Shown: positions 25,678 to 34,418, counted from the first letter of the stretch. The stretch: 64,000 bases of DNA from Williamsia sterculiae (GCF_900156495.1 NZ_FTNT01000016.1:28518-92517); one strand, 5' to 3'. Numbers and translations are program-made. The notes: a model not told the origin generated them from the letters alone.

Positions 25678-25960
25678 CAACTTACCCGCCCCACACCCGG
25701 CGCGCCGAACACACGGTTCAGAGGTGGCCGGCGGACCAGCGCATGACCCACAGGACACGTCGGGCCCGGTTGCACAGCCAACGAGGCGGAGACACACCAC
25801 CACCCCACCGGCTGCGCACCGCAACCAGCCGCCCCGACCACATCAGCTGACATGGTCCCTACACTGGAAGAACTGGCCATCACGTGCCCAGCACGCGACC
25901 CGGTAACCGGTGCTCGATCCGTGGCAGACGGCAAATCAAGGCCACCAGAGCACCACCCCA

Positions 25961-26000
25961 GCTGGGAGGGGTCAGACCGCAAATCCAGGCCCCTCCCAGC
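25961..26000. repeat. Perfect 11-bp inverted repeat, possible attenuator
   Basis: GCTGGGAGGGG and CCCCTCCCAGC with an 18-base spacer, followed by TTTGCC on the + strand. It lies in the leader of the transfer operon, about 280 bases before the first gene, so it could be a terminator insulating the + strand or an attenuator. Confidence 0.4.
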
Positions 26001-26050
26001 TTTGCCTCTCGGCTCCTCTTGACTGATCAATAGCCTCCGCTCCTTCACGA

Positions 26051-26086
26051 CTATGTGTGGGATTCATGTCGGATCCGCACACATAG
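26051..26086. promoter_or_regulatory. Candidate operator, 9-bp inverted repeat
   Basis: CTATGTGTG and CACACATAG are separated by 18 bases and lie between the transfer operon and the XRE gene. Candidate site for the XRE or the operon-encoded MarR protein. Confidence 0.45.
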
Positions 26087-26105
26087 AGGTTATATAGAAG
26101 CGTGG

Positions 26106-26124
26106 CACTTACACAACACTTACA
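26106..26124. promoter_or_regulatory. CACTTACA direct repeat one helical turn apart
   Basis: Two copies of CACTTACA start 11 bases apart at 26106 and 26117, directly upstream of the -10-like TATATT (26135). Spacing of one turn suits a protein binding the same face of DNA near the XRE promoter. Confidence 0.4.
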
Positions 26125-26186
26125 TAGTCTGACCTATATTGTCCGATTCCGGTCTCGACCCACCACAGGCACTAAAGTCATGCGGT

Positions 26187-26801
26187 GTGCCGGACCACCT
26201 CTACTTCGCCGACGTCGTCCATCGGCGTCGCCGGGAGCTTGGCCTGAGCCAGGCTGATGTAGTGCACGCAGGCGGCCCATCCGGTCCGACGCTTGTTCGG
26301 ATCGAGAGTGGTACTTTTCCGGCTCTCAGACCGCCGACCTTCAAAAAGCTCGACCAGGCACTCCGTTGGACACCCGGCAGCGCCTACAACGTCTATTTGG
26401 GCGGCGATCCAGAGGAAGCTGGTCGCGACAGGCCCCCATCAGCGCGCGGGCAGTTCACTCTCCCCCTTGCCCGGCTAATTGACCTTATCGAAATCGCGGG
26501 CGACATGGCCGCTCTGGCGACTAAGTATGAGCAAGACCCTGCACTCCACGCGGCGCTGGATAAGTTGCGCGACGTTCTGTCGCCCATGGTCGGCAAGGTA
26601 ATATCAGCAATGCTGAACGCGGAACTCCCTCAGCAGCTTCCGCCGCCGGATCGCGTCGCGGCCGCCGTTGACGCGTTCTTGCAAGCGCCAGCAGAAGACG
26701 AAACGCCAGCTCGTACAGCCGAGAACACACGGCGTCGTATCGCCGCAGAACGGCTCCGGTACGGTCAGGAGATCGCTAATGAGCAGCCCGGAAACCCATA
26801 A
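26187..26801 (+). CDS. XRE-family helix-turn-helix regulator
   Basis: The start is set at GTG 26187 (VPDHLYFADVV), since the TTG at 26139 lies within the putative promoter; the ribosome site is weak for both. About 204 residues. The HTH is RRRRELGLSQADVVHAGGPS and then TLVRIESGTFPALRPPTFKKLDQALRW, a normal XRE domain followed by WTPGSAYNVYLGGDPEE, a familiar extension in actinobacterial phage/plasmid regulators. The C-terminal 120 residues are helical. It is likely to control its own promoter and perhaps the transfer operon. It overlaps the next gene by 23 bases. Confidence 0.75.
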   Translation: MPDHLYFADVVHRRRRELGLSQADVVHAGGPSGPTLVRIESGTFPALRPPTFKKLDQALRWTPGSAYNVYLGGDPEEAGRDRPPSARGQFTLPLARLIDLIEIAGDMAALATKYEQDPALHAALDKLRDVLSPMVGKVISAMLNAELPQQLPPPDRVAAAVDAFLQAPAEDETPARTAENTRRRIAAERLRYGQEIANEQPGNP

Positions 26802-27069
26802 GCCCATACCAGGCCACGTCGCTCTACTCTCCGACGCCTACGGAGTCCCGCTCGCTGCGATGGCCCAGATCACCGGTGTAGCTGAGGACCGGCTCCAGAG
26901 CGGCCAGCTCGACTCCCACGACCTCAGTCGCGTCGCCGCCGCCTATGATCTGCCGGCAACCTTCTTCGAGACGGAAACCGGCAGCGAGATTGACCAGCTG
27001 CGGTTGCTAGCTACCCTGCGCGCGACGCCCGCGGCCGCGCTTCGCCTTCGCGGTAAGCCCGGTAGATAG
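26779..27069 (+). CDS. Small XRE-associated protein
   Basis: 96 residues from the ATG at 26779, preceded by CAGGAGATCGCT. The segment HVALLSDAYGVPLAAMAQIT..AEDRLQSGQLDS has the rhythm of a degenerate helix-turn-helix, and YDLPATFFETETGSEIDQLR follows, a motif seen after XRE domains. Probably a partner or antagonist of the regulator it overlaps. Function unknown. Confidence 0.55.
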   Translation: MSSPETHKPIPGHVALLSDAYGVPLAAMAQITGVAEDRLQSGQLDSHDLSRVAAAYDLPATFFETETGSEIDQLRLLATLRATPAAALRLRGKPGR

Positions 27070-27075
27070 TAAATT

Positions 27076-28077
27076 TCACGACACCGCGCACCAACTCCGC
27101 GCAACCCCTAAGACCTGCTCGGGCGTTGGGGTGTGATGTGTCGGACGCCAACTAGTCGACCCTGGCACAACATCTCTTATGTCGCGCCCCAGAACAACTG
27201 ACGCGTCAATGCACTCTGCGATCATGCGGATGAGTCGCGCCTCACGGCTCAGACCAGCTGTACTCATGAGGCGTACCTCCGGTGCAACGCTCGTCAAGAA
27301 TTCCCATAACGGAGGTAGCCCTGCGACGGACTTTTCCCATTCCTTGGAAACCGCAGTCTTTCGTCGAGCATAGCGAAACGTCCCCAGTAGCCCAAGCACG
27401 CTAATAACAAGAGTAAAGATGGCGTACACGTTTCCGTTACTGTCACGCTGAACACGTTCGGCCGTGCCGATATGGCCGTCGCTGGACGCTATTGCGTACC
27501 ATAAGAGTGATATTGAATTGAGACCCGTTGCCAAAAACAACCCTAGCGCTACGATTCCCGCCGACGTCACACCGCCCCTCCGCATGCCCCGCGCGTAGGC
27601 ACGACCCACAACTACCAGTGCGTAGCCGTCGCAGAACACAATGCTTGCCGAATAAATGGCGAAGTACGCGACCGAGAGCACGGGTGCGGCCGCCTCAATA
27701 GGAAGGTTGCGGGACCCTGCTGACGCGTCCAACACCACCAGAGCCGCCGCGACCACGCCCAAGCCTATCCAAGGAGTCAACGCTGCCATTCGGCTACGCA
27801 TCATGCGAGTCGCGTGACGCACTGCTGCCACCGCACCCACTGCGGCAGCGACCGTCAGCACTTGCGCAGCTACCCGGACAAGGCGGCCATCAACTAGCTC
27901 GGCGAGCACGTCGTTAATTGGGCCAACCTTCACCACGTCCGCCGCAACAAAAAATGCTATCACCACAGTGAAGTGACGACCCTGGCCACGCTTTATGACC
28001 GCGACGCGGCTCACGGTGACAAAGACGGCAAACGTCGCTATGAACAGATCTAGATAGAGCGGAAGAGTGTTTCTCAC
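27076..28077 (-). CDS. Polytopic membrane protein (MAB_1171c/DUF6545-like)
   Basis: 333 residues, ATG at 28077, two bases after the end of the ImmA gene. About seven membrane helices fill residues 5-245, then a soluble tail with VAGLPPLWEFLTSVAPEVRL and LIRMIAECIDASVVLGRDIRD. This helix count plus a tail with PLWExL matches the group annotated as MAB_1171c family putative transporter. Such genes commonly lie beside XRE and ImmA/IrrE genes in actinobacteria. Transport has not been shown, to my knowledge; the fold could also be a receptor. It meets the XRE transcript tail to tail. Confidence 0.7.
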   Translation of the reverse strand: MRNTLPLYLDLFIATFAVFVTVSRVAVIKRGQGRHFTVVIAFFVAADVVKVGPINDVLAELVDGRLVRVAAQVLTVAAAVGAVAAVRHATRMMRSRMAALTPWIGLGVVAAALVVLDASAGSRNLPIEAAAPVLSVAYFAIYSASIVFCDGYALVVVGRAYARGMRRGGVTSAGIVALGLFLATGLNSISLLWYAIASSDGHIGTAERVQRDSNGNVYAIFTLVISVLGLLGTFRYARRKTAVSKEWEKSVAGLPPLWEFLTSVAPEVRLMSTAGLSREARLIRMIAECIDASVVLGRDIRDVVPGSTSWRPTHHTPTPEQVLGVARSWCAVS

Positions 28078-28079
28078 TA

Positions 28080-28646
28080 TTACTCTGGACCTAAGAACGT
28101 ATCAAGTACGTTTTGCTGAGTGAGGGCACGACGTGCGCGGCGCAGGTTCGCGAACTCTCTATCTGACAACAAGAGCAGGACGGCCAGCTGCGACCCCAGA
28201 AACTCAGCCGCGTACTCGTCGGCGGACTCGTAGTGGTTCTCGCTGTGCGCGACTTCGTGGGAAATCATTATCCCGGCATCGGACAGCGCCGCAGCAACTA
28301 AGTCCTGAGGAAGGTTTGGGAACAGTGCTGGGTCTATGGCGGGCGCCGTAGGTGAATCCATATGGTCCAGCAGAACATGTGCGATTTCATGGCAGATGAT
28401 CAGTTGGGATCTCCAGTCGTTCTTGGCTCCAGCGTGAACTATCGTGATGCCGGAGTCCAGCGCAAGAGCCGAACCGCTGACCGCTCCGGACATCGAGTAT
28501 CCTTCGCTGAGATGTACTGCAAGACCAGACTTGACACTTGCGTACTCCAGGAGTGAGTCCACGGTCGGGGCGGCACCCCCATGCCACCGGATTAACCCCG
28601 CTGTGATTCGTCGGCCTGCCCTCCGCGCTCTCCACTGACGGATCAT
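28080..28646 (-). CDS. ImmA/IrrE-family metalloprotease
   Basis: 188 residues, start ATG 28646 overlapping the nucleoside hydrolase stop (ATGA). The zinc site is HEIAH in LIICHEIAHVLLDHMD (about residues 86-90) with a third ligand probably in SADEYAAEFLGSQLAVL (about 140-156). ImmA of ICEBs1 cleaves its XRE-type repressor and IrrE (PprI) cleaves DdrO; both switch on a silenced programme. The XRE regulator facing this gene is therefore the natural substrate candidate. This pairing is supported by family knowledge, not by the sequence itself. Confidence 0.8.
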   Translation of the reverse strand: MIRQWRARRAGRRITAGLIRWHGGAAPTVDSLLEYASVKSGLAVHLSEGYSMSGAVSGSALALDSGITIVHAGAKNDWRSQLIICHEIAHVLLDHMDSPTAPAIDPALFPNLPQDLVAAALSDAGIMISHEVAHSENHYESADEYAAEFLGSQLAVLLLLSDREFANLRRARRALTQQNVLDTFLGPE

Positions 28647-29578
28647 CTCAGCAGCGAATTGATCATGTGTTTCACACGTTCGGGTTTGCTCCTGACGAGG
28701 ACTCTACCTACCGGTGATTCGTCACTCTGGCACTGCACAATTGGCCTGCCCTGGCTGTCTTCTGCGATATATGGGTGGGCTGCCGTAGTCTCGAACCCCA
28801 GACGGTCGGCCCAGAGATCACGCAGCGCAGCGAGCATTGCTACTGAATCGTTGCATGGGGTCCTCCAGCCGCCCACCGGCCCGTGGGGCGAATACTTTGG
28901 TCCTCTCGCACTCCCATACTGCTGATGGACCTTGAGCATGTCCCGGCCTAAGCGGGTCGAAGGGAAGTCGTCCGGCGACAGTGTTGTTTCCTTGGTGACG
29001 TCGAGTCCTGCCCATGTGATCCGTAGCGGACTTTTCACAACCTGCGTTGCTGCTTCTGGGTCAAGACGTATGTTCGTGTCCCCCATGTCGTCGAGCCAGG
29101 AATCAGCGGACAGGCCATGGCTGCCCATGATCGTCACCATTCCCAGCCAGCTGGCCACACGAGGCTCTGTCCACAATGCTGCCGCCAGATTGGTTAGCGG
29201 ACCGATGCAGACAAGCTTCCCGTCGTGCCTGTGCTTGGCCGCGAAACGAATCAGCGCCGAGACACTGTCGTCACCCGCAAGAGCCGAGATGTTCGCGAAC
29301 TCGCGCGGTGAGAGCGCGTCCCCGAGGCCGTCAGTCCCGTGGACGCTCACCGCGGGTTCCCAACCAGCGGGCGCGGGTAGAGACGATCCGTGCACAGGCA
29401 CGCGGTCGGCACCAGCTTGCCGCAGAGCCCAACGTGCGTTCCGGGATGCCCGCGTCGGATCGCAGTTCCCCCAGGTTGCACCGACACCGCAGAGATTCTG
29501 GGGTCCCACCGCTCGGGCCGCCACGGCTATTGCAAGGGAGTCGTCGACTCCGCAGTCCGTGTCGATGAAGAGCTTCAT
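28643..29578 (-). CDS. Nucleoside hydrolase (IUNH family)
   Basis: The start used is ATG 29578 (MKLFIDTDCGVDD); an ATG nine codons upstream at 29605 is possible. 311 residues. The family signature DTDCGVDDSLAIAVAA is at the N-terminus, followed by VCIGPLTNLAAAL, and MGDTNIRLDPEAATQV (the N-x-x-x-DPEAA motif). At the C-terminal motif where most members have His-Asp, this protein has TPCNDSVAMLAALR, with Asn in place of the catalytic His. Family members cleave the N-glycosidic bond of nucleosides. The gene is the first of a three-gene operon with ImmA and the membrane protein, an unusual partnership. Confidence 0.8.
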   Translation of the reverse strand: MKLFIDTDCGVDDSLAIAVAARAVGPQNLCGVGATWGNCDPTRASRNARWALRQAGADRVPVHGSSLPAPAGWEPAVSVHGTDGLGDALSPREFANISALAGDDSVSALIRFAAKHRHDGKLVCIGPLTNLAAALWTEPRVASWLGMVTIMGSHGLSADSWLDDMGDTNIRLDPEAATQVVKSPLRITWAGLDVTKETTLSPDDFPSTRLGRDMLKVHQQYGSARGPKYSPHGPVGGWRTPCNDSVAMLAALRDLWADRLGFETTAAHPYIAEDSQGRPIVQCQSDESPVGRVLVRSKPERVKHMINSLLR

Positions 29579-29649
29579 TGGCAGCCGCTCAAGTTGGATT
29601 CCCATCGTCGTCGATGTATAGGCAAGCTCTGTTTAACTGCCAATTTAGC

Positions 29650-29982
29650 GTGTCGACGGTGTCATTTGTAAGACTGGCCGCTCGGACGACCTTGACGGGT
29701 GTGGCGCACCCGCACTCCGGCGCCACCGCCCTCGCGTGCATCGACGAGGTGATGGCCTTCGCGCGGTTCTGCCCTGCCCTTATCGACGAACTCAATGTCA
29801 TTGTCGAGAGCGACGATGACGCGATCGCCTACCCGTCGACCGTCTCTCGGTCCTGGTGCGTAGCCCGTCAACGCGGTCACGCGTCGCATGCGGTCGGTTC
29901 CTGCTGCCCGCTCACCGGCTGGGCCCAGCGACTCTACGTAGGCTCGTTCGAGCTCACGGCATCCGTTGCGGCCATCAGGTGA
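29650..29982 (+). CDS. Hypothetical protein, divergent from nucleoside hydrolase
   Basis: About 110 residues from a possible GTG at 29650. Evidence for coding is the high GC content at third codon positions on this strand, for example through GVAHPHSGATALACIDEVMA and FCPALIDELNVIVESDD; the antisense frame shows a mixed pattern. No family recognised. The start is uncertain. It shares a short upstream region with the nucleoside hydrolase operon. Confidence 0.35.
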   Translation: MSTVSFVRLAARTTLTGVAHPHSGATALACIDEVMAFARFCPALIDELNVIVESDDDAIAYPSTVSRSWCVARQRGHASHAVGSCCPLTGWAQRLYVGSFELTASVAAIR

Positions 29983-31874
29983 CTTCGACACCATCGCGCA
30001 ACGACGGCCGACACCTCGGCAACTCCCCTACGCGGCTCGATACATCGCCGGCGACGACGTTTAGCACGCCAAAGAGGAAACCACGCTGCCCTCAGGCCTG
30101 AGCCCGCTATCGAGAGTCTCGACTCGTCCGGTTGTCCTCTGTCCCGCGGTCGCCTTCGGGTGCAAACGCATCTCGAGTGCGCCGAAATCAGCGTCAACAC
30201 TCGGCCCGACGTTGCGCCTCTGCTGCGGAAAGTGATGACCAGGGAAAACAGGCTGAGCGGGCCGCAGCGGGGCGAGGCCGACCTTGCATTGGTGATTGGG
30301 TCAGATTGGACGGCTAGCCACTCGTATTGGCTTATAGCGCTTCGAACGCGCATTGACGCAGGTCGCGAGATTGATCATGACGCTCACCCCGCAAGCCTGT
30401 CTTGTTCAATCCAGCGTAGCGACTCGTGCCGTTGCAATTCAGCAGTCTAAGCGAGCCCGGTTCGGCGAGGGTCGAAATAACCAGGGGCTCGCCGCTCGCC
30501 AACGAGTAACGGATAGTAGCCAGGTCCCGACTCGCTCCTGTTCGACCGTTGCGGACCCGCGCTACGGCCGCAGCGTTCTCCGTGTCAAGCAGGCAACCGA
30601 TAGATCTGGGTGTCGCCGACGGCGGAAGAGGCAAACCCCCGCCGAAGAAGCACACGTCAACATCAGTTACCCCGCCTATCAGCGAGCCTGAGTCGCCGTG
30701 AAAGCTTGATGCAGTCTCGAACTGCCTTTGAGCTGCGGACGCAGAGTCGGCTGGTACCTACGGATCCGTTGTCAATCTCGGCGGCGACGTTGTCGAAGGT
30801 GCTTACAGTGGTAAGTACGAAGCTAGAGCAGCAGCGGGTCCTGGTAAGTCGCCCACAGCCTCGGCGAGACCGGAGGTGCATGAGCATCCGAGCTGTAGAT
30901 GTCTCTGAGTTTGGGGGGCTTTCGGCCCTAAGATCGTCGTACACACTCTGTGTCGTACGTCGATCTATGTCCCGCGGTCTTGATTCTTCTAAGTTGTTTG
31001 CCATCGGCCCCGGATGTGTACTCGAATACATCACGTCTGGCGGTCCACAGTCGTGACCGCGTGCATGCAGGAGTTGTATCAGATACAACGTCTGCGACTC
31101 TTCCGCGCGGGTCCGAAGGGAGCGTTTCAAACCCGTATTGAACACTGCGTATACGTACTCCACTAGAGCCGCCAGTAGATATCGCGGTAGATGCGCCAAA
31201 GTATTCGGGCGTACATGCAACCGTACAGCGCCCAGTATGTATAACCGACGGGTCTGCGATGCAACTAGTGGTGCGACACCCCGAAGCAAGAGCCGAACGG
31301 CAAGGGCAAAACACGACTACATAGGTGGCGGGACATGGGACGCGCTGGGTGGCCCGACAGTGAGCGGTATGAGCAGGTGTAGGTACGCCGGCTATGAACG
31401 GGGTAATCGGAGCCGTATTGAAAGGCATAGCAGCGCTGCGACATACGGTGGCGCGTACAACACACATGACAGCCGAATAACACGCCATGCATCCGGGCGG
31501 ACATTGTCCGGTGCTAACTGGTGTGCGGCAAGCAAAGTGTTCGACAGAGCAACGAAGCGTGCAGACGCGGTTACGTATGCCCTTTGCGTACCGTGTTCTG
31601 ATGACATGGCTGACAGTAGTGAGACAGGGGCACACAAGGGGCCGAAAATGCGCCGCGCGTGCGCCCCATCGCACGGACGTCATGTCGGCCCGTTTGCCAC
31701 CCGCTCAGAGAGCGGTTATGTCGCCGCATCGACGAGGCGACCGCAGTCCCGAGTGAACGACTGTGTTCAGAGTGCGACACGCGGGCGAACTCGTGGCTGC
31801 ATTACGGGCTGACTGCACCTTCCTCTGTTAAGTTTCGTGAGCGCTGTGACCGGACAACTACGCAGGGAGAACTG
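29983..31874. other. 1.9-kb region with no convincing gene
   Basis: Several frames of 60-250 codons are open on both strands, but none shows the third-position GC bias of the real genes here, and the products are cysteine- and arginine-rich without motifs. From about 31.0 kb the GC content falls to near 55% and GTAC-containing steps are frequent. The stretch 30160-30300 (+) is weakly coding-like (ECAEISVNTRPDVAPLLR) and may be a gene remnant. Just before parA it could hold a partition site or promoter. One clean palindrome is at 31073-31089. Confidence 0.5.
31073..31089. repeat. 17-bp palindrome upstream of parA
   Basis: GTTGTATC and GATACAAC around a single A. Perfect, about 790 bases before parA. 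Candidate centromere or operator, unproven. Confidence 0.4.
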
Positions 31875-32807
31875 ATGGAGACGATCCCTTACGTACCGCG
31901 GGCCGTTTTGGTCGCGAATCAGAAGGGCGGCGTGGGCAAGAGCTCGATTGTTGCCGGCGTCGCTTCGATGGTCGCAGGTGGCGGCAGACGCGTCCTGGTG
32001 GTCGACGCTGACCCTCAGGGAAACGTCTCGAAATCAGATTTCGGAGAGGCGGGGGACCAGGGCAAGGGACTCGCGCAGACCTTGCACTATTCGGTGCCCC
32101 TGGAGCCACTGCGCGGCGTCCGCCCGAACCTAGACCTGCTACCCGGTGGCAGCTTCCTCTCGATGGTGTCGTCAACCGCGTCGTCTGCAGCCGACAACGG
32201 CATTGATCTACGACTCAACCTCGTTAGCGCCCTGTACGAATTGTGGGGCGAAGAGCGCTACGACCTAATTCTGATCGACTCAGGGCCCGGTGACGCGCCC
32301 CTTCTCGACGCTCTACTCGGCACCGCGCAGTACTTGGTCGTGCCCACGAAGCAGGACGACGCAAGCCTCGACGGCGTCGAGCTCCTCGCGCAGCGCTACT
32401 TGCGGGCGCGGCAAAACGGCGCCGAAGTCCAACTGCTCGGCATGCTCTTGTTTGATGCGAATCCACGTGCAACAGTCCGAAACCGAGAGGTGCTCGATCA
32501 GATCACCGACATCCTGCACGGCAGTGGTGTGGACTCATTCCAGACACTGATCCGCACCGATGCGGCCGGGTCGATCGACACTCGACGGCACAGCTTCACA
32601 CCAAGCGAGCTGGTCGCCGCAACACAATCTCGCAGAGCTGGCATTCTTAAGTCATTGCGTAAAGGTGAGAAGACCGGGGAGCCAGACGAGGCGCGCTTGT
32701 GGTCACGCGACTCCAGCGGTCTCGCCGGTGACTACCAGGCACTCACCAACGAGGTCCTTACCCGGATCGCCGAGAGAGAGACAGCCGCGCTAGGAGTAGT
32801 CAAGTGA
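31875..32807 (+). CDS. parA: ParA-type partition ATPase
   Basis: 310 residues, ATG at 31875 after AGGGAGAACTG; the frame runs further upstream without coding signs. The deviant Walker A is NQKGGVGKSSIV (Lys17 and Lys22), then RVLVVDADPQGNVSK and YDLILIDSGPGDAPLLDAL, the standard ParA order. ParA ATPases move plasmid copies apart on the nucleoid. It has no N-terminal DNA-binding domain, so it is the short type Ib-like form, usually paired with a small ribbon-helix-helix protein, as found here. The stop overlaps the next gene (GTGA). Confidence 0.9.
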   Translation: METIPYVPRAVLVANQKGGVGKSSIVAGVASMVAGGGRRVLVVDADPQGNVSKSDFGEAGDQGKGLAQTLHYSVPLEPLRGVRPNLDLLPGGSFLSMVSSTASSAADNGIDLRLNLVSALYELWGEERYDLILIDSGPGDAPLLDALLGTAQYLVVPTKQDDASLDGVELLAQRYLRARQNGAEVQLLGMLLFDANPRATVRNREVLDQITDILHGSGVDSFQTLIRTDAAGSIDTRRHSFTPSELVAATQSRRAGILKSLRKGEKTGEPDEARLWSRDSSGLAGDYQALTNEVLTRIAERETAALGVVK

Positions 32808-33391
32808 GCAGCAAGCGCCGCGGCGCGTTCGACGTAAGCGCCACCAACGTTACCGTGCTCCCCGAACCGCCGGCCCCAAAGTTCCCCGCTCGCCAGGTCC
32901 CTGACATCCCCGAGGAGGCGGCTTCCGCCGCTCCATCGGCGGCGACCGAATCTCGTCCGACGCAACGGTCCGGACGCCAAACTGCCCAACCCCGTCGCCC
33001 GCGACAGCACCGTTATCCCGATGCCGCCGTTGCACCAGAGCTCGCCCAAAAACTTCGCGAATTGGCAATCGCCGAGAAGGCCGCCGATCCAATCAGTGCG
33101 CGCAGTCATGGAACAATTGTTCTGCAGGCGATTGAGCGGAACGCGGAAGGGCTGCAGCAGCACTTCGCTCCGAAGCCGACCGCGACATCCGGGCTCTTCG
33201 CCTACACCGACAACTCCGTCACCCGTCAGCGTCGTCGACACGGGCAAGTGAAGCCAGTGAAAATCGTGTTGGCAGGAATCTTGAAAAGCGATGCCAAGAA
33301 ACTTGACGAGCTGGTCAAGTTGTGGGGTACAGGCAACCGCAGTGCGCTCGTAGAGGAAGCGCTACGCATGTATTTCGACGACCGCGACTGA
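32804..33391 (+). CDS. Ribbon-helix-helix-like partition partner
   Basis: 195 residues from GTG 32804, which overlaps the parA stop. The N-terminal 70 residues are Pro/Ala/Arg-rich and probably disordered; such tails stimulate ParA ATPase in type Ib systems. The C-terminal 45 residues (PVKIVLAGILKSDAKKLDELVKLWGTGNRSALVEEALRMY, read as two halves) fit a ribbon-helix-helix DNA-binding domain: a short strand, a helix, a G-x-x-R-S-A turn and a second helix. It would bind the centromere and repress parA. Confidence 0.75.
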   Translation: MSSKRRGAFDVSATNVTVLPEPPAPKFPARQVPDIPEEAASAAPSAATESRPTQRSGRQTAQPRRPRQHRYPDAAVAPELAQKLRELAIAEKAADPISARSHGTIVLQAIERNAEGLQQHFAPKPTATSGLFAYTDNSVTRQRRRHGQVKPVKIVLAGILKSDAKKLDELVKLWGTGNRSALVEEALRMYFDDRD

Positions 33392-33461
33392 TCCACCGCC
33401 CGGTCGCAGCGAGCGGATAAACCAGGGTTTCCGGCACCAAGAAGCAGTCCTGGGTCTCGCC

Positions 33462-33474
33462 GTCACAGTGACGA
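33462..33474. repeat. Short palindrome downstream of par operon
   Basis: CGTCAC and GTGACG around one A, 70 bases after the partition partner gene. A candidate parS half-site cluster or weak terminator; only one copy is seen. The direct repeat GGGGACAAGGGGACC lies 20 bases further on. Confidence 0.3.
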
Positions 33475-33600
33475 AATGCCCGGGCGCAAGGGGACAAGGG
33501 GACCTCCCGCAGAGTGGGGGATTGGTCGGAACGCAATGTTTGGCGGGGTAAGCGACAACGCACCCGCCGGTGTGAAGTTATCCATCGGCAGATGGGGCAA

Positions 33601-34104
33601 TCAACTGGCCCGGTACTGAGTAGACGTCTCCGCGTTGCCCGCAGCGCGGACAGCCTCAAGGAGCCGCGCGAATTCGGAGGCCAACACACTGCCGTCATTC
33701 AGCCCAATTAACACCCCTTCAGCGCGCGCCGTGGCCACCTCGAGACCGGGAGTCGGCGCCACCGTAGGCTCCCGTAGCTCGGGATCTGCCGACGGAACCT
33801 CGTATGCGGCCAGGTCGCGGCTCAACATGTCGGCCATCTCCCGATGGTGCTCAATCTGCGCGGAAATCCGGCGCGAGTCGGTCTCGGCCTGACGCCGACA
33901 CTCGTCCGAGCAGTAGATCCGGGGCCGACCCCGCCCCATCGACTTGCGAAACTCTCTGCGGCAGCCGGGATGTGCGCAATACGCGGTGACGACAGCGGCA
34001 CTCGTTGAACGGTTGTCGATGCGGGACGGCGTCTGCTGCGCGCCGACGGCGCGCGCCCTTCCGCGCTCACCCGTCGGCCCATTCACCCCATCATTGTTGC
34101 ACAA
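33601..34104 (-). CDS. Putative zinc-finger protein
   Basis: Up to 167 residues; the start is TTG 34104 or GTG 34086, neither with a good ribosome site. A zinc-ribbon-like segment AYCAHPGCRREFRK and IYCSDECRRQAETDSRRIS gives a C-x4-C then C-x3-C arrangement, as in short DNA- or RNA-binding actinobacterial proteins with a YCSDxCR motif. A helical C-terminal part (ASEFARLLEAVRAAGNAET) follows. It lies between par and rep, transcribed toward par, and may regulate copy number. Function not known. Confidence 0.6.
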   Translation of the reverse strand: MCNNDGVNGPTGERGRARAVGAQQTPSRIDNRSTSAAVVTAYCAHPGCRREFRKSMGRGRPRIYCSDECRRQAETDSRRISAQIEHHREMADMLSRDLAAYEVPSADPELREPTVAPTPGLEVATARAEGVLIGLNDGSVLASEFARLLEAVRAAGNAETSTQYRAS

Positions 34105-34184
34105 AATTCGCGCGAAAACCGAGACTGGAACACGCGATGAACTGCGAGGATGCGGTTACGTGGGGTGTTGGGGGCGCATGACGC

Positions 34185-34233
34185 GCGGTCAGGACCGCAG
34201 AAAAATATACGCGAAAAACTAGATCTTAAGATC
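34185..34233. other. Candidate oriV: inverted repeat, AT-rich stretch and palindrome
   Basis: GCGGTC-AG-GACCGC (34185-34198) is followed by an AT-rich tract AGAAAAATATACGCGAAAAA and then the perfect palindrome GATCTTAAGATC (34222-34233). AT-rich DNA of this kind is rare in the window and looks like an unwinding element. The inference rests on position next to rep. Confidence 0.4.
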
Positions 34234-34418
34234 ACATGCGTGTAACTGCCCGCGCCTGGGGCGAGGCCTAACCTGCCTCGCCGCTGCCGCGGGTATTCGC
34301 ACCGACCGCAGCAGCACTTACCACAGCGCTCCACAGCCGTATCAGAGAAGGAGGTAGCACCCGAGAACTAGCGACAACGCTCGCCGAGCCACATATCGCG
34401 TCGAAGGCCCCAGCACGC

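Larger units (their letters stand above)
25678..26186. other. Divergent control region between transfer operon and XRE gene
   Basis: No convincing gene is present. It holds an 11-bp inverted repeat with an 18-base loop (25961-26000), a 9-bp inverted repeat (26051-26086), a direct repeat one helical turn apart (26106-26124) and the -10-like TATATT at 26135. The right part is AT-rich compared with the surroundings. It should contain the promoters of the long - strand transfer operon and the + strand XRE gene. Confidence 0.55.

Noticed and set aside
30928..31812. Frames of 250 (- strand) and 224 (+ strand) codons in the 31-kb region
   Set aside because: Both products are full of Cys, Arg, Thr and Ser without motifs, and codon third positions show no GC bias. 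They look like chance frames in lower-GC DNA.
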